NCBI GenBank assembly: GCA_028583605.1
Contig: CM053332.1
Span: forward strand, 21,456,297 to 21,520,296
Length of the DNA stretch: 64,000 nucleotides
Reading direction: 5' to 3'
Source: Dastarcus helophoroides
Lineage: Eukaryota > Arthropoda > Insecta > Coleoptera > Bothrideridae
Every line of letters begins with the position of its first letter. The first letter of the stretch is position 1. This document shows, piece by piece, positions 34,368 to 45,846 of this stretch. A model generated the notes under the pieces. It did no database searches. It saw only the letters and a program-made list of their open reading frames with translations, and had not been told where the DNA came from. A program made the translations under genes and the position numbers.

Positions 34368-37300
34368 TTAGGTTAGGTTAGGTTACGTTAGGTTAGGTTA
34401 GGTTTGGTTTGGTTTGGTTTGGTTTGGTTTGGTTTGGTTTGGTTTGGTTTGGTTTCGTTTGGTTTGGTTTGGTTTGGTTTGGTTTGGTTTGGTTTGGTTT
34501 GGTTTGGTTTGGTTTGGTTTGGTTTGGTTTGGTTTGGTTTGGTTTGGTTTGGTTTGGTTTGGTTTGGTTTGGTTTGGTTTGGTTTGGTTTGGTTTGGTTT
34601 GGTTTGGTTTAGTTTGGTTTGGTTTGGTTTAGTTTGGTTTGGTTTAGTTTGGTTCAATTTTGTTTGCTTTTGTTTGCCTTTGTTTGGTTTTGTTTGGTTT
34701 GGTTTGGTTTGGTTTGGTTTGGTTTGGTTTGGTTTGGCTTAGTTTGCTTTGGTTTGGTTTAGTTTGGTTTGGTTTGGCTTAGTTTGGTTTGGTTTGTTTT
34801 AGTTTACTTTGTTTTAGTTTTTGGTTTGGTTTGGTTTGGTTTAATTCGGTTTAGTTTGGTTTTATTTGGTTTGGTTTGGTTTGATTTTGTTTGGTTTTGG
34901 TTTGGTTTGGTTTGGTTTGGTTTGGATTAGTTTGGTTTGGTTTGACTAAGTTTGGTTTGACTTAGTTTGGTTTGCTTCGGTTTGTTTTGGTTTGCTTTGG
35001 TTTGGTTTGGTTTGCTTTGGCTTGCTTTGGTTTGCTTTGGCTTGCTTTCGCTTGGTTTGCTTTGGTTTGGTTTGGTTTGGCTTAGTTTGATTTGGTTTGG
35101 TTTATTTTTGTTTGATTTGGTTTAGTTTAGTTTGATTTGGTTTAGTTTGGTTTGGTTTGGTTTGATTTGGTTTTGTTTCGTTTGGTTTTGTTTAAATTTG
35201 TTTGGTTTTGGTTTGGTTTGGTTTGGTTTGGTTTGGTTTGGTTTGGTTTGGTTTGGTTTGTTTTGGTTTGGTTTAGTTTGGTTTGGTTTTGTTTGGTTTG
35301 CTTTGGTTTGAATTAGATTGGTTTGGTTTAGTTTGGTTTGCTTTGGTTTACTTTGGTTTGCTTTGGTTTGCTTTGGTTTGCTTTGGTTTGGTTTGCTTTG
35401 GCTTGCTTTGGCTTGCTTTGGCTTGCTTTGGTTTGCTTTCGTTTGGTTTGCTTTGGTTTAGTTTGGTTTGGTTTGGCTTAATTTGGTTTGATTTGGTTTG
35501 TTTTAGTTTGGTTTGGTTTAGTTTAGTTTGATTTGGTTTGGTTTGGTTTGGTTTGGTTTGGTTTGGTTTGATTTGGTTTTGTTTGGTTTGGTTTGCTTTG
35601 AATTTGTTTGGTTTTGGTTTGGTTTGACTTAGTTTGGTTTGGCTTAGTTTAATTTGCTTTAGTTTGCTCTGGTTTTCTTTGATTTGGTTTGGTTTGCTTT
35701 GGCTTGCTTTGGTTTGCTTTGGCTTGCTTTTGCTTGGTTTGCTTTGGTTTGGTTTGGCTTAGTTTGGTTTGGTTTGTTTTAGTTTGGTTTGGTTTAGTTT
35801 AGTTTGATTTGGTTTGGTTTGGTTTGGCTTGGTTTTGTTTGGTTTGGTTTAAATTTGTTTGGTTTTGGTTTGGTTTGGCTTAGTTTGGTTTGGTTTTGTT
35901 TGGTTTGGTTTGGTTTGTTTTGGTTTGGTTTGGTTTAGTTTAGTTTAATTTGGTTTGGTTTGGTTTGATTTGATTTTGTTTGGTTTGGTTTGCTTTGAAT
36001 TTGTTTGGTTTTGGTTTGGTTTGGTTTGGTTTGACTTAGTTTGGTTTGGCTTAGTTTTGTTTGCTTTGGTTTGCTATGGTTTGCTTTGATTTGGTTTGGT
36101 TTGCTTTGGCTTGCTTTGGTTTGCTCTGGCTTGCTTTCGCTTGGTTTGCTTTGATTTGGTTTGGTTTGGTTTGGTTTGGCTTAGTTTGGTTTGGTTTGTT
36201 TTAATTTGGTTTGGTTTAGTTTAGTTTAATTTGCTTTGGTTTGCTTTGGTTTGCTTTGGCTTACTTTAATTTGCTTTGGTTTGCTTAGGTTTGCTTTGGT
36301 TTGCTTAGGTTTGCTTTCGTTTGGTTTGCTTTGGTTTTTTTTAGTTTGGTTTGGTTTGGTTTGACTTGGTTTGGTTTGGTTTGTTTTAATTTGGTTTGGT
36401 TTAGTTTAGTTTGATTTGGTTTGGTTTGGTTTGATTTGTTTTTTTTGACTTGGTTTGCTCTGAATTTGTTTGGTTTTAATTTGGTTTGGTTTTGGTTTGT
36501 CTTAGTTTGCTTTGCTTTGGTTTGCTCCGGTTTGCTTTGATTTGGTTTGGTTTGCTTTGGCTTGCTTTGATTTGCTCTGGCCTGCTTTCGCTTGGTTTGC
36601 TTTGGTTTGGTTTGGTTTGGATTGGCTTAGTTTGGTTTGGTTTGTTTTAGTTTGGTTTGGTTTAGTTTAATTTGATTTGCTTTGGTTTGCTTTGGTTTGC
36701 TTTGGTTTGTCTTGGCTTGCTTTGGTTTGCTTTGGTTTGCTTTGGTTTGCTTTTGTCTGGTTTGCTTTGGTTTGGTTTAGTTTGGTTTGGTTTAGTTTGG
36801 TTTGGTTTGGTTTGGCTTTATTTGGTTTGGTTTGGTTTGTTTAAGTTTAGTTTGGTTTAATTTAGTTTGATTTGGTTTGGTTTGATTTGGTTTCTTTTGG
36901 TTTGGTTTGCTTTGAATTTGTTTGGTTTTCATTTGGTTTGGTTTGATTTAGTTTGGTTTGCTTTGGTTTGCTTTGGTTTGCTTTGGTTTGGTTTGGTTTG
37001 GTTTGCTTTGGCTTGCTTTTGTTTGCTTTGGCTTGCTTTCGTTTGGTTTGCTTTGGTTTGGTTTAGTTTGGTTTGGTTTGGTTTGGTTTGGCTTAGTTTG
37101 GTTTGGTTTGTTTTAGTTTGGTTTGGTTTAGTTTAGTTTGATTTGGTTTGGATGGGTTTGGTTTTGTTTGGTTTGATTTGGTTTGGTTTAGTTTGGTTTG
37201 GTTTGGTTTGGCTTAGTTTGTTTGGTGTGGTTTGTTTAAGTTCGGTTTGGTTTAGTTTTGTTTAATTTGGTTTGGTTTGGTTTGGTTTTGTTTAGTTTGA

Positions 37301-38139
37301 TTTGGTTTTGTTTGGTTTGGTTTGGTTTGAATTTGTTTGGTTTTGGTTTGGTTTGGTTTGGTTTGGTTTAGATTGGTTTGGTTTTGTTTGGTTTGAATTA
37401 GTTTGGTTTGGCTTAGTTTGGTTTGATTTGGTTTGCTTTAGTTTGGTTTGGTTTGCTTTGGCTTGCTTTGGTTTGCTTTGGTTTGCTTTGGTTTGCTTTC
37501 ATTTGGTTTGCTTTAATTTGGTTTGGCTTAGTTTGTTTTGGTTTGATTTGGTTTGTTTTAGTTTGATTTGGTTTGGTTTAGTTTAGTTTGATTTGGTTTG
37601 GTTTGGTTTGGTTTGATTTGATTTGATTTGATTTGGTTTTGTTTGGTTTGGTTTGGTTTGGTTTGGTTTGGTTTGGTTTGGTTTGGTTTGGTTTGGTTTT
37701 GGTTTGGTTTGATTTAGTTTGGTTTGGTTTAACTTAGTTTGATTTGGCTTAGTTTGGTTTGTTTTGGTTTGCTTTGGTTTGCTTTGGTTTGGTTTGGTTT
37801 GCTTTAACTTGCTTTCGTTTGGTTCGCTTTGGTTTGGTTTGGTTTAGTTTGGTTTGGTTTGGTTTGGCTTAGTTTGGTTTTGTTTGGTTTGGTTTGGTTT
37901 GAATTTGTTTGGTTTTGGTTTGGTTTGGTTTGGTTTGGTTTGGTTCGGTTTAGTTTGGTTTCGTTTGGTTTGGTTTGGTTTGACTTAGTTTGGTTCGGCT
38001 TAGTTTGGTTTGCTTTGGTTTGTTTGGATTACTTTCGTTTGGTTTGCTTTGGTTTGGTTTGGTTTGGTTTGGTTTTTTTAGGTTGGTTTAGGTTAGGTTC
38101 TGTTAGGTTAGGTTGGGTTCCGTTAGGTTAGGTTAGGTA
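34368..38139. repeat. TTTGG-type pentamer array bounded by TTAGG (telomere-like)
   Basis: The left edge (34368-34402) and right edge (about 38078-38139) are TTAGG repeats, the canonical insect telomere motif, in the same orientation. Between them lie about 3.67 kb of 5-bp units, chiefly TTTGG. The first 200 bp are almost pure; after that there are many TTTGC, TTTAG, TTTGA, CTTGG and TTTTG variants. A landmark AATTTGTTTGGTTTTGG recurs about every 400-570 bp from 35600 onward, so longer segments were also duplicated. All open frames here (for example 34404-34742 and 37302-37586) are simple-sequence artefacts. Confidence 0.97.
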
Positions 38140-39265
38140 TTTAAAATGCCGAAATTTTTAAAAACTCCAAATTTTCCGATAAATGAAATTTAAGAAACGT
38201 TAAAATTCTAAGAGAGTGCGCTTTTCAAAAAAACCGAAATTTCCAAAACAAAGTTAATAATTTACGAAAAATTGAAAAAGTATAATTTTTTAGGTCAAAA
38301 CTTGCAAAAAGGACATTTTGAAAAAGCCAAAATGTATAAGAAAAGTTAAAATTCCCAAAAAAAAATTTTTTAATTTTTAAACTTTTATTTTATAATAAAT
38401 TGGGTGTGAATTTAAAATTTACAAAAGAAATCAAAATTTTGGCAAAAATGGGAAGTTGAAATAAATGGACATTTTGAAAATTCGGATTTTTTTAATAAAT
38501 CAATATTATTAATAAAAATTCAGCCAAAATTAAGTCGGACTTGCACAGTTAAGGTTCGGAACCGTAGTTCTTTGATAATTAAATTTTTCAAAAATAATGT
38601 TTTTCAAAATTTCGTTCTCTTCGAATTTGATTTTTTTATTGTTTGCCCTTTTTTGCACTTTTGACGTTGACGTTGAAAATTTTGAAGCTCCTTTAATAAT
38701 TTCATTTTTTTCCTGTCAAATTATTAAAGTTGCGAAGTGTTTTAATTGTTCAAAATTCGATTTTTTATCGAAATTAAAGAGGATGTATTGAAAATACATG
38801 TTGACTTTTTTATTCATTTGGACCCTTTTTATCTAGAATTTTTTACATAACTCAAAACTCAATTGAAAAATGTTATTTTTCATGTCGAATTGTTTTCAAA
38901 ATTTTTCAAATCTTCGACTTTTCAAAAGAAATTCATCTTCTTTAATTTCGAATGTTTTTTCAACATAATACAATTTAAATACTACAGTCTATGAAAATTT
39001 CAACATTTTTCAAAATTTCAACTTTTTAAAAATTTTTAAATTTTTCAAAAATTTTGACTTCCAAATTAAATTTCTTAAAAGTTTAACATTTTCTCCAAAT
39101 TTGGTTTTTCTCGAAATTTTGTTTTTTTTTCGTAAATTTTTACTTTTTTGAAAGTTTTACTTTTATGAAAATGTTGATTTTTTTATAATTTCGATTTTTG
39201 TATTAATTTCAACATTTTCCAAAGTTTGACCTTTTGTAAATTTCGAATTTAACTTAAATATTTTG
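38140..39265. other. AT-rich quasi-repetitive DNA
   Basis: AAATTTTGAAAA-type sequence with no coding signal. Confidence 0.55.
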
Positions 39266-39300
39266 TTCTTCATGGTGCACTTTTATTGGTCGGAAACATT

Positions 39301-39374
39301 ATATTTATTAATTTTATTTAACATTTCTACGATCCTGTTTGGGTCGTAGAAATGTTAAATAAAATTAATAAATA
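39301..39374. repeat. 32-bp perfect-arm hairpin
   Basis: The left arm starts ATATTTATTAATTTTATTTA and ends ACATTTCTACGA; the right arm is its exact complement, with a short centre. The surrounding text (TTCTTCATGG at 39270, TTGGTCGGAAA at 39288) links it to the insertion inside the LTR at 14138-14420. Confidence 0.93.
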
Positions 39375-40110
39375 TTAGATATTTTGATTTATTTTTTGAA
39401 AATTTTGGAATCATTTAAATTATACAAATAAATAAAATTGAATGAATTTAAACTTACAATCACGTTATGTGCGGTGCAATTACAATTAAAAAAGTCGCTA
39501 GTTGTTGTTTGTAAATATTTTCAACTGTAGCACGTTCTATTGTTTTATTACAGAACATTAAATTTACACATCATTTTTCGTCATCTTCATTTCTCTTCTC
39601 CAATATAATCCCTTGATGACTTTTGCGTGAATTTGCAGTAGGTTGTAGCGTATTTCATATTCCATTAATCACACTTAATTTAAGTACCGTTCTGCATTCT
39701 GCTTGGAGTGTATTGAGAAATTTAGCCGGAAAACCCGTTAATATTCGCATGGAGGATCAATAAATCCAACTTGAACCACATAATTTACGCTCAAAAGGGC
39801 CTTAGCTGCAATATCGCTGAAATAATTATCTTACGTACAAGCATCAAGCAGTTACTTTGATTAGTTCTCTTAATTACATTTCAACGAATAAAACTGTAAA
39901 GGATAACTCCTGTTTCATGTCTTCTGTAGAGGTTTTGAGGCACACCTACAAAGTCACATATTACCATCTTGGAATTTACTATGACTGACTTAATAACAAA
40001 GCCAAGAATCCCAAGCATAAGTTGTAAAAAGTACACAGTAACTACGTTAAAAAATAAAATATTTACCAACTGTGATAAAAATAATATGTGTGGTATTTTC
40101 GTGCCTGATT
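39375..40110. other. No gene recognised
   Basis: Unique-looking AT-rich DNA; a 62-codon minus-strand frame (39881-40069) has no recognisable motif. Confidence 0.4.
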
Positions 40111-40124
40111 TATTTCTTTAAAAA

Positions 40125-40221
40125 ATTGAAATACAAATCTTGTCCCCTGAAACCAAAAAAGATTAAAAAACATAACAAAGGTTGCTCTAACGCGCTTCGA
40201 TAGCCAAGCTATCATCTTCAG
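40125..40221 (-). repeat. Family 1 module, single copy
   Basis: Contains CTTGTCCCCTGAAACC, CAAAGGTTGCTCTAACGCG and AGCCAAGCTATCATCTTCAG. A mirror fragment (CAAGATTTGTATTTGG, GAAGATAACCAG) follows at 40232-40265. A shorter relic lies at about 41088-41140. Confidence 0.85.
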
Positions 40222-40888
40222 AGAAATATTCTCAAGATTTGTATTTGGATTTTTGAAGATAACCAGAAACCAATCACGAAAATTATTTCTTTTAACAAAA
40301 GGGCAGCATTTTTTTCTTGAAAATTGAAAGAAAGAAGTAAATATTTCGAAAAAAATTCGAAATCCAAAAATTGTCGAGTTTTTATTTAATTTTGATGGAA
40401 TCTCGGCATTCGACTATTTGTTCAAACTGTTCAAAATTCTATTAAAAGTCGAAATTTCAAGCTCTAGATACCGCTCATTTTTTTAACAAGTATAGTTCTT
40501 TGTGACTTGTAACATAGATTTTTTTTGAAAATTTAAATTCTTCTTTATGGAATTCGAATGCGAAATAAAAAATAACGATTTTAGGTTTAAAATCAGAATT
40601 TTGAGTGAAATTTCTTTTAAAACTATAATATTTCTAGAAAAAGTTGAACCTTCAAGGAAGAAACGAGGCGAAATTTTGCTAGGGAATTGGAAAATTAAAA
40701 AAATTGTTATCACGTGTTTCTTTCTTTGGTTTTTTATTTTCAAGTAGAACTTGGAAAAATATGATTAGAGATGGGTGACCTACCAATTCTTTTACGTGTT
40801 TCATGCGGACGAAGCCGCGAATATCACCTACTACTAACTACCTACTTTAATAATACAGATTAACGAAATTAAGCTACAGAAAAATCAA

Positions 40889-40974
40889 TTTTGGCGGATG
40901 CGCCAGGTTCAGCTTTGTTTAATCTGTTCTATTCACGGAGAATGACAATCTAAATATGGTGGATGCGCCAGGTT
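40889..40974. repeat. Two inverted-orientation copies of the GC-rich 22-bp motif
   Basis: TTTTGGCGGATGCGCCAGGTT (40889-40909 region) and GGTGGATGCGCCAGGTT (about 40958-40974) are the complement of the repeat at 30049. Here they are dispersed, not head-to-tail. Confidence 0.85.
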
Positions 40975-41144
40975 GGAGTTTTTTAACCCTATTTCTATGC
41001 ACACAAAAAGTGAAAGCTCATTTTGTTTAAAATAGTCGATTATCTATGTTATAACAGTCAGAATCGATAAAAAATTAGAAACTTGCCTCCTGAAAACAAC
41101 AAAGATTAAAAAACACAACAAATGTTGCTCTATGGCGAGACAAG

Positions 41145-41850
41145 TTTGTTTTTGTAGGAAAATATATCGAGCAAAAAATCAAGGAGCACGATTTTACGCT
41201 CTCATAAAAAAGTAAAGCTTTCCATTAGCGCTTCCATAAGCCGCCGAACACAACCGCCATATCTCGAAATCTCGAAGTCGAGCATCTTAAATTTATCGCC
41301 TTTTTATTAAATAAAAACGCAATATCCATTTTCAGATTTACGAGAAGGTGGAAGTAAGCAGGTGTTATTGGTTGGCAATATTTTTAAAAGGCATAAAAAC
41401 TTTATTTGCCTCGTAAATCGCGCCGAGCGTGTCGGCCATGTACGGGTCGAAATAAGTAAAAATCAACCCGAAAATTTAAAATAATTCCGTAAACTGATAC
41501 CTCCGGGTCATAAATTTCGGGAAACGGCTTCTGATATATTCGCGGCGTTATAAAATCGCTACCGTGTGGGATATGCCAAAATATGGGACACATTGTCTCA
41601 GGAAATCTGACACTTCTTCCTCGCCATTTTAGTCATTTTGTGCTCCTTAGACCTCTGATTTATATCTGATTGAAATTTTAACTTCTCGCATTTTGGCATT
41701 TGCTCATTCGCAAATTTGGACGTGTGGAGTCTTGTAGGTCTTGAAATTGGGTATAAAATACATCTTTCAATAAAAATAGAATAAATCGACTGATGATCAA
41801 AACATTTTGCATGCGATATTTACTAATGTTGGGAAAATTCGTATTGTTTG
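41145..41850. other. CpG-bearing, apparently unique DNA, no gene
   Basis: The section 41390-41590 has many CpGs and a 63-codon minus-strand frame (41402-41593) without recognisable homology. Confidence 0.4.
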
Positions 41851-42069
41851 GCCGTGCATTGCGAATTGGAGAAGCTATTTCCCTAGCGGAACAACCGTTG
41901 GAGCCTAGACAGCAACAGCAGGTCAAATTAAAGGGTTCATTTTATTTAATAAAAGCATGATACTTTTATTAAATAAAATGAACCTTCCAATTTGACCTGC
42001 CGTTGCTATTTAGTTTCCAATGATCGTCCCCGCAAGGGTGATAGCTGCTCCAATTCGTGAAGCACGGCT
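41851..42069. mobile_element. Foldback element related to 62440 and 62815
   Basis: GCCGTGCATTGCGAATTGGA at the left mirrors CCAATTCGTGAAGCACGGC at the right. The centre (about 41935-41985) is a palindrome around AAAAGCATGATACTTTT. One arm (CAACAGCAGGTCAAATTAAA) matches the repeats at 62440 and 62815. Confidence 0.8.
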
Positions 42070-42593
42070 AAGCTGAGACTAAAGATACCATCGATATTTT
42101 TGTGAAAATCTATCAATTAATGGTAGAAACTATCTATGTATATGAAACAAATATAAAATAAGTAAAATTTTAACGTTGTTATTGGCAATAAAAATTTGAA
42201 AAAACGATCACTACAGTCACTTATTTTAGAGGTAGAGCTGTCCTTTACTTAAAATTCTCCAAATTTTGACTATAAAAAACTTTTTAAAAGAATCCTCCTT
42301 TTTTGAAAATTTCGTATTTAAAATAACATGGCTTTTTTAGAATATGTTTACCTCTTTGCAGTTTTTTTTGTTGAAAATTCCGAGTTCTTTGAAATTTCAA
42401 CATTTAAAATTCACCTTTTTTGTTAAATTTAGACTTCCTTTCAGAATTCCTATTTCTTTTTCAAAATGTCGACTTTTTCTCAAAATTTTGCTTATTTTGG
42501 AAATTTCAATACTTCTTGGGAAATTTTACCTTTTTTGCAGTTTTATTATTTATTTTGAAAATTTTAATCTTTTTTAAAATTTCGGTTTTTTTT

Positions 42594-42605
42594 TAATTCT
42601 CTTTT
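42594..42605. repeat. Target-site duplication, left
   Basis: TAATTCTCTTTT, repeated at 43318-43329. It brackets the 712-bp insertion that carries the hammerhead ribozyme. Confidence 0.7.
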
Positions 42606-43317
42606 TTTTGACAAATGACCAATTAAATGTTCTGTAATTAAACAGTTAAACGTGCTTAAAATTAAAAATATGTACAACCGCAACCATAGACTAGTTTCGG
42701 CCTTCCTTGGCCTCGTCAGCATGGTACGGTGGTTGTATACACTTCCAATTTAAAGCCGTTAGTCAGTCGTATAAGTATCCAAGAGAGCAAACCTCCATTG
42801 GGTGACTTGTAACTGACTTTTAACTGTTTATTACGCAAACATTTTCGCCACATGCTAATTGAAGCATTACTCTCTGCTGAGATAGTAAGCGAATAATACG
42901 AATATATACAAGTTTATTACGATGCAATTGAAATCTAATTTCATTAGAATCTAATGAAAGCTAGATTGCAATTGCAAAGTTCACGTAGATGAGGCAAAGC
43001 TTGTATCACGGGTTGCATCGCAACATCCATAGATACAAACGTCCTCGGCGTGACTACTTTCATCTAGTTTTGACAAATGACCAATTAAATGTTCTGTAAT
43101 TAAACAGTTAAACGTGCTTAAAATTGAAAATATGTACAACCGCAACCATAGACCATGGATATTGCGATGCAACCCGTGATACAAGCTTTGCCTCATCTAC
43201 GTGAACTTTGCAATTGCAGTCTAATTTTCATTAGATTCTAATGAAATTAGATTTCAATTGCATCGTAATAAACTTGTATAAATTCGTATATACAAGGCTT
43301 ATTATCTCAGCAGAGAG
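42606..43317 (-). mobile_element. Hammerhead-bearing insertion (retroelement- or retrozyme-like)
   Basis: 712-bp insertion with a 12-bp target duplication into an AT-rich repeat whose left half (42340-42590) continues at 43330. Inside are two direct copies of an 80-bp segment (42611-42691 and 43073-43153, starting TGACCAATTAAATGTTC). There is also a pair of inverted arms of about 165 bp (about 42868-43034 and 43157-43325). The first direct copy ends in the hammerhead ribozyme. In metazoans such type I ribozymes with a tiny stem III are typical of Penelope-like element terminal repeats and related satellites, so such an origin is likely. No RT or endonuclease coding is present. Confidence 0.65.
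42673..42737 (-). ncRNA. Hammerhead ribozyme, type I, complete core
   Basis: Read on the minus strand, the parts fall in order. The 5' stem I strand is TACAACC then, after 5 nt, ACCATG. The core box is CTGACGA (42719-42713). Stem II is GGCC/GGCC with loop AAGGAA, followed by GAA (42698-42696). Stem III is ACTAGT (2 bp, 2-nt loop), with cleavage base C at 42689. The 3' stem I strand is TATGGT, then TGC, then GGTTGTA. Stem I has 6 bp (one G-U) next to the core, a 5/3 internal loop and a 7-bp outer helix, the layout that lets natural hammerheads make loop-loop contacts. All invariant core bases are present. Predicted cut: between 42689 and 42688. Fold and motif are seen; activity is inferred. 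Confidence 0.85.
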
Positions 43318-44109
43318 TAATTCTCTTTTATTTTGAAAATTTTTACTCAATTGAATTTTTCTAGAAATTTTTACTTTATTTAAAAAATATTATAGTTATT
43401 TTTTAAATTTCATACTTTGTCTCAAAACTCAACTTTTTTTAAAGCTTTTGAAAATTTTTTAAGTGTTTTATTAATGAAAATTGTGACTCTTTCAAAATAG
43501 ACTTTTTTCAAAAGGTGGACTTTTTTCAAAAGGTGGACTTTTTTCAAATTGTGGACCTATTTGTAAAGATCTGGAAATGATCACTTTCCGACCTAATTTT
43601 TATTTTTTTCTGAAGAATTCGATTTTTATGAAAATTATGACCTTTGAAATTACGACATTTGTAAATTCCATCATTTCTATTTTTGTGAAAATGTTGATGT
43701 CAAATTTGCGCCTTTTAATCGAAATTTTAACATCTTATAAATATCGATTTATTAAAAAAAATTTGACTTTTCAAAATTTCCACTTTTTTCAAGTTTTTAT
43801 TTTTATCATCATTCTAATTTTTTCTCAAAATTTTGCTTATTTTAGAAATTTCTATACTCTTTGCGAAATTTAAACTTTTTTGCAGTTTTATTACTTATTT
43901 TGAAAATTTTATTCCTTTTAAAAACTTCGGATTTTTTGAAGAATTTTGTTTTATTTTGAAAATATTGACTCAAAATTTTAAATTTTTGTAGAAAGTTTTA
44001 CTTTATTTTTAAAAAATTATAGTTATTTTCTGAATTTCATACTTTGTCTCAAAATTTCGACTTTTTTTGTAGCTTTTGAAAATTTTTTTATGTGTATTAA
44101 TAAAAATTT

Positions 44110-44227
44110 TGACTTTTTCAAAAGGTGGACATTTTTCAAAGGGTGGACTTTTTTCAAAAGGTGGACTTTTTTCAAAAGGTTGACTTGTTTCAAAAGGTGG
44201 ACTTTTTTCAAAAGGTGGACTTTTTTG
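44110..44227. repeat. 18-bp minisatellite, 6-7 copies
   Basis: Unit CAAAAGGTGGACTTTTTT. The homologous site at 43505-43555 has only about three copies, so expansion happened after the 665-bp duplication. On the minus strand it reads as an EKSPPF-type repeat; not a gene. Confidence 0.9.
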
Positions 44228-44739
44228 TAAAGATCTTGAAATGAGCACTTTCTGACGTAATTTTTATTTTTTTTGTAAAGAATTCGATTTTTATGAAAAC
44301 TATGACTTTTGAAATTACGACATTTGTAAATTCCATCATTTCTATTTTTTGTGAAAATGTTGATTTCAAATTTTCGCCTTTTAATCGAAATTTTAACGTC
44401 TTATAAATATCGATTTATTGAAAAAAAATTGACTTTTAAAAATGTCCACTTTTTTCAAGTTTTTATTTTTATCATCATTCTAATTTTTTCTCAAAATTTC
44501 GACTTTAAATTTTCTACTGTTGCTCAAACTTTTGACTTTTTTGTGTCTTTTAAAAAATTAACATTTCTATTTCGATGGTGTCTTTTTTTTCAAATTTTAA
44601 TCTTTCTCTAAATTTGACTTTTTCAAAATTTTTAGATTTTTGACAATTTAACCAGAGGAATTCGACTTTTTTTTTGTACATTTTGGCTTTTTCGAAATTT
44701 ACTTTTTGCAATAATTGGCTTAAGTAAATGTTATTTTTA

Positions 44740-45846
44740 TTCTTCATTCCGACTTTTTTACATTATTGACCATTTTTTTCTAGAAATTTCGACATTTTTT
44801 TAAGAGTTCGACTTTTTTAGAATTTCAACGTTTCCTAGATTTCACCTTTTTCTGAAAATATTAACTTTTTGAAATTTTTGCCACTTGAAAATATCTACCT
44901 TTATCTCCAAAATTTTCACTTTTTTCAAATTTTTTACTATTTTCCAAAATTTTGACTAATTTTAAAAATCTCAGTTTTTTCATAAAAATTGGATTTTTTT
45001 AAAAGTATGATTTATACAGGGTCCTGCAACAGTGCGTCGGGCATCTATAGGTCCTATAATAAAGAAGTTAGAAATTCCGTTGTTATGCAGACGTTAACTG
45101 TGTACAAGGATGTATTTCAGGAAAATATGGTCAGTGTGAGCTGCTGGGAATAAATTTTTTTTCATTTCGACTTTTTACATTATTGACTATTTTTTTCTAG
45201 AAATTTCGAAATTTTTTTAAAAGTTCGACTCTTAGAATTTCAACGTTTCCTAAATTTCACCTTTTTCTGAAAATATTAACTTTTTGAAATTTTTGCCACT
45301 TGAAAATATCTACCTTTATCTCCAGAATTTTCACTTTTTTCAAATTTTTTACTCTTTTCCAAAATTTTGACTAATTTTAAAAATCTCAATTTTTTTATAT
45401 AAATTGGATTTTTTTAAAAGTATGATTTATACAGGGTCCTGCAACAGTGCGTCGGGCATCTATAGGTCCTATAATAAAGAAGTTACAAATTTCGTTGTTA
45501 TGCAGACGTTAACTGTGTACAAGGATGTATTTCAGGAAAATATGGTCAGTGTGAGCTGCTGGGAATAAATTTTTTTTCATTTCGACTTTTTACATTATTG
45601 ACTGTTTTTTTCTAGAAATTTCGAAATTTTTTTAAAAGTTCGACTCTTAGAATTTCAACGTTTCCTAAATTTCACCTTTTTCTGAAAATATTAACTTTTT
45701 AAAATTTTTGCCACTTGAAAATATCTACCTTTATCTCCAGAATTTTCACTTTTTTCAATTTTTTTACTCTTTTCCAAAATTTTGACTAATTTTAAAAATC
45801 TCAATTTGTTTATAAAAATTGGAATTTTTTTAAAGTATGATTTATA
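44740..45846. repeat. 415-bp tandem repeat containing a transposon left end
   Basis: CAGGGTCCTGCAACAGTGCG recurs at 45018 and 45433 and, as a one-base variant, at 45848, exactly 415 bp apart each time. Each unit is the left 130 bp of the foldback that starts at 45847 plus about 285 bp of AT-rich flank. The first flank copy begins near 44740. Confidence 0.9.

Larger units (their letters stand above)
42344..44550. repeat. About 665-bp tandem duplication, interrupted by the hammerhead insertion
   Basis: GAATTCGATTTTTATG occurs at 43615 and 44280, and the flanks match for several hundred bases. A third partial copy (TTTCTCAAAATTTTGCTTATT) lies at about 42478 on the other side of the insertion. 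No genes are present; frames such as 43577-43873 are artefacts. Confidence 0.8.

Noticed and set aside
34388..38131. Long open frames encoding FGLVWFGLVW- or KPNQT-type repeats
   Set aside because: They exist only because a 5-bp repeat lacks stops in several frames on both strands; no start context, splice or codon signal.
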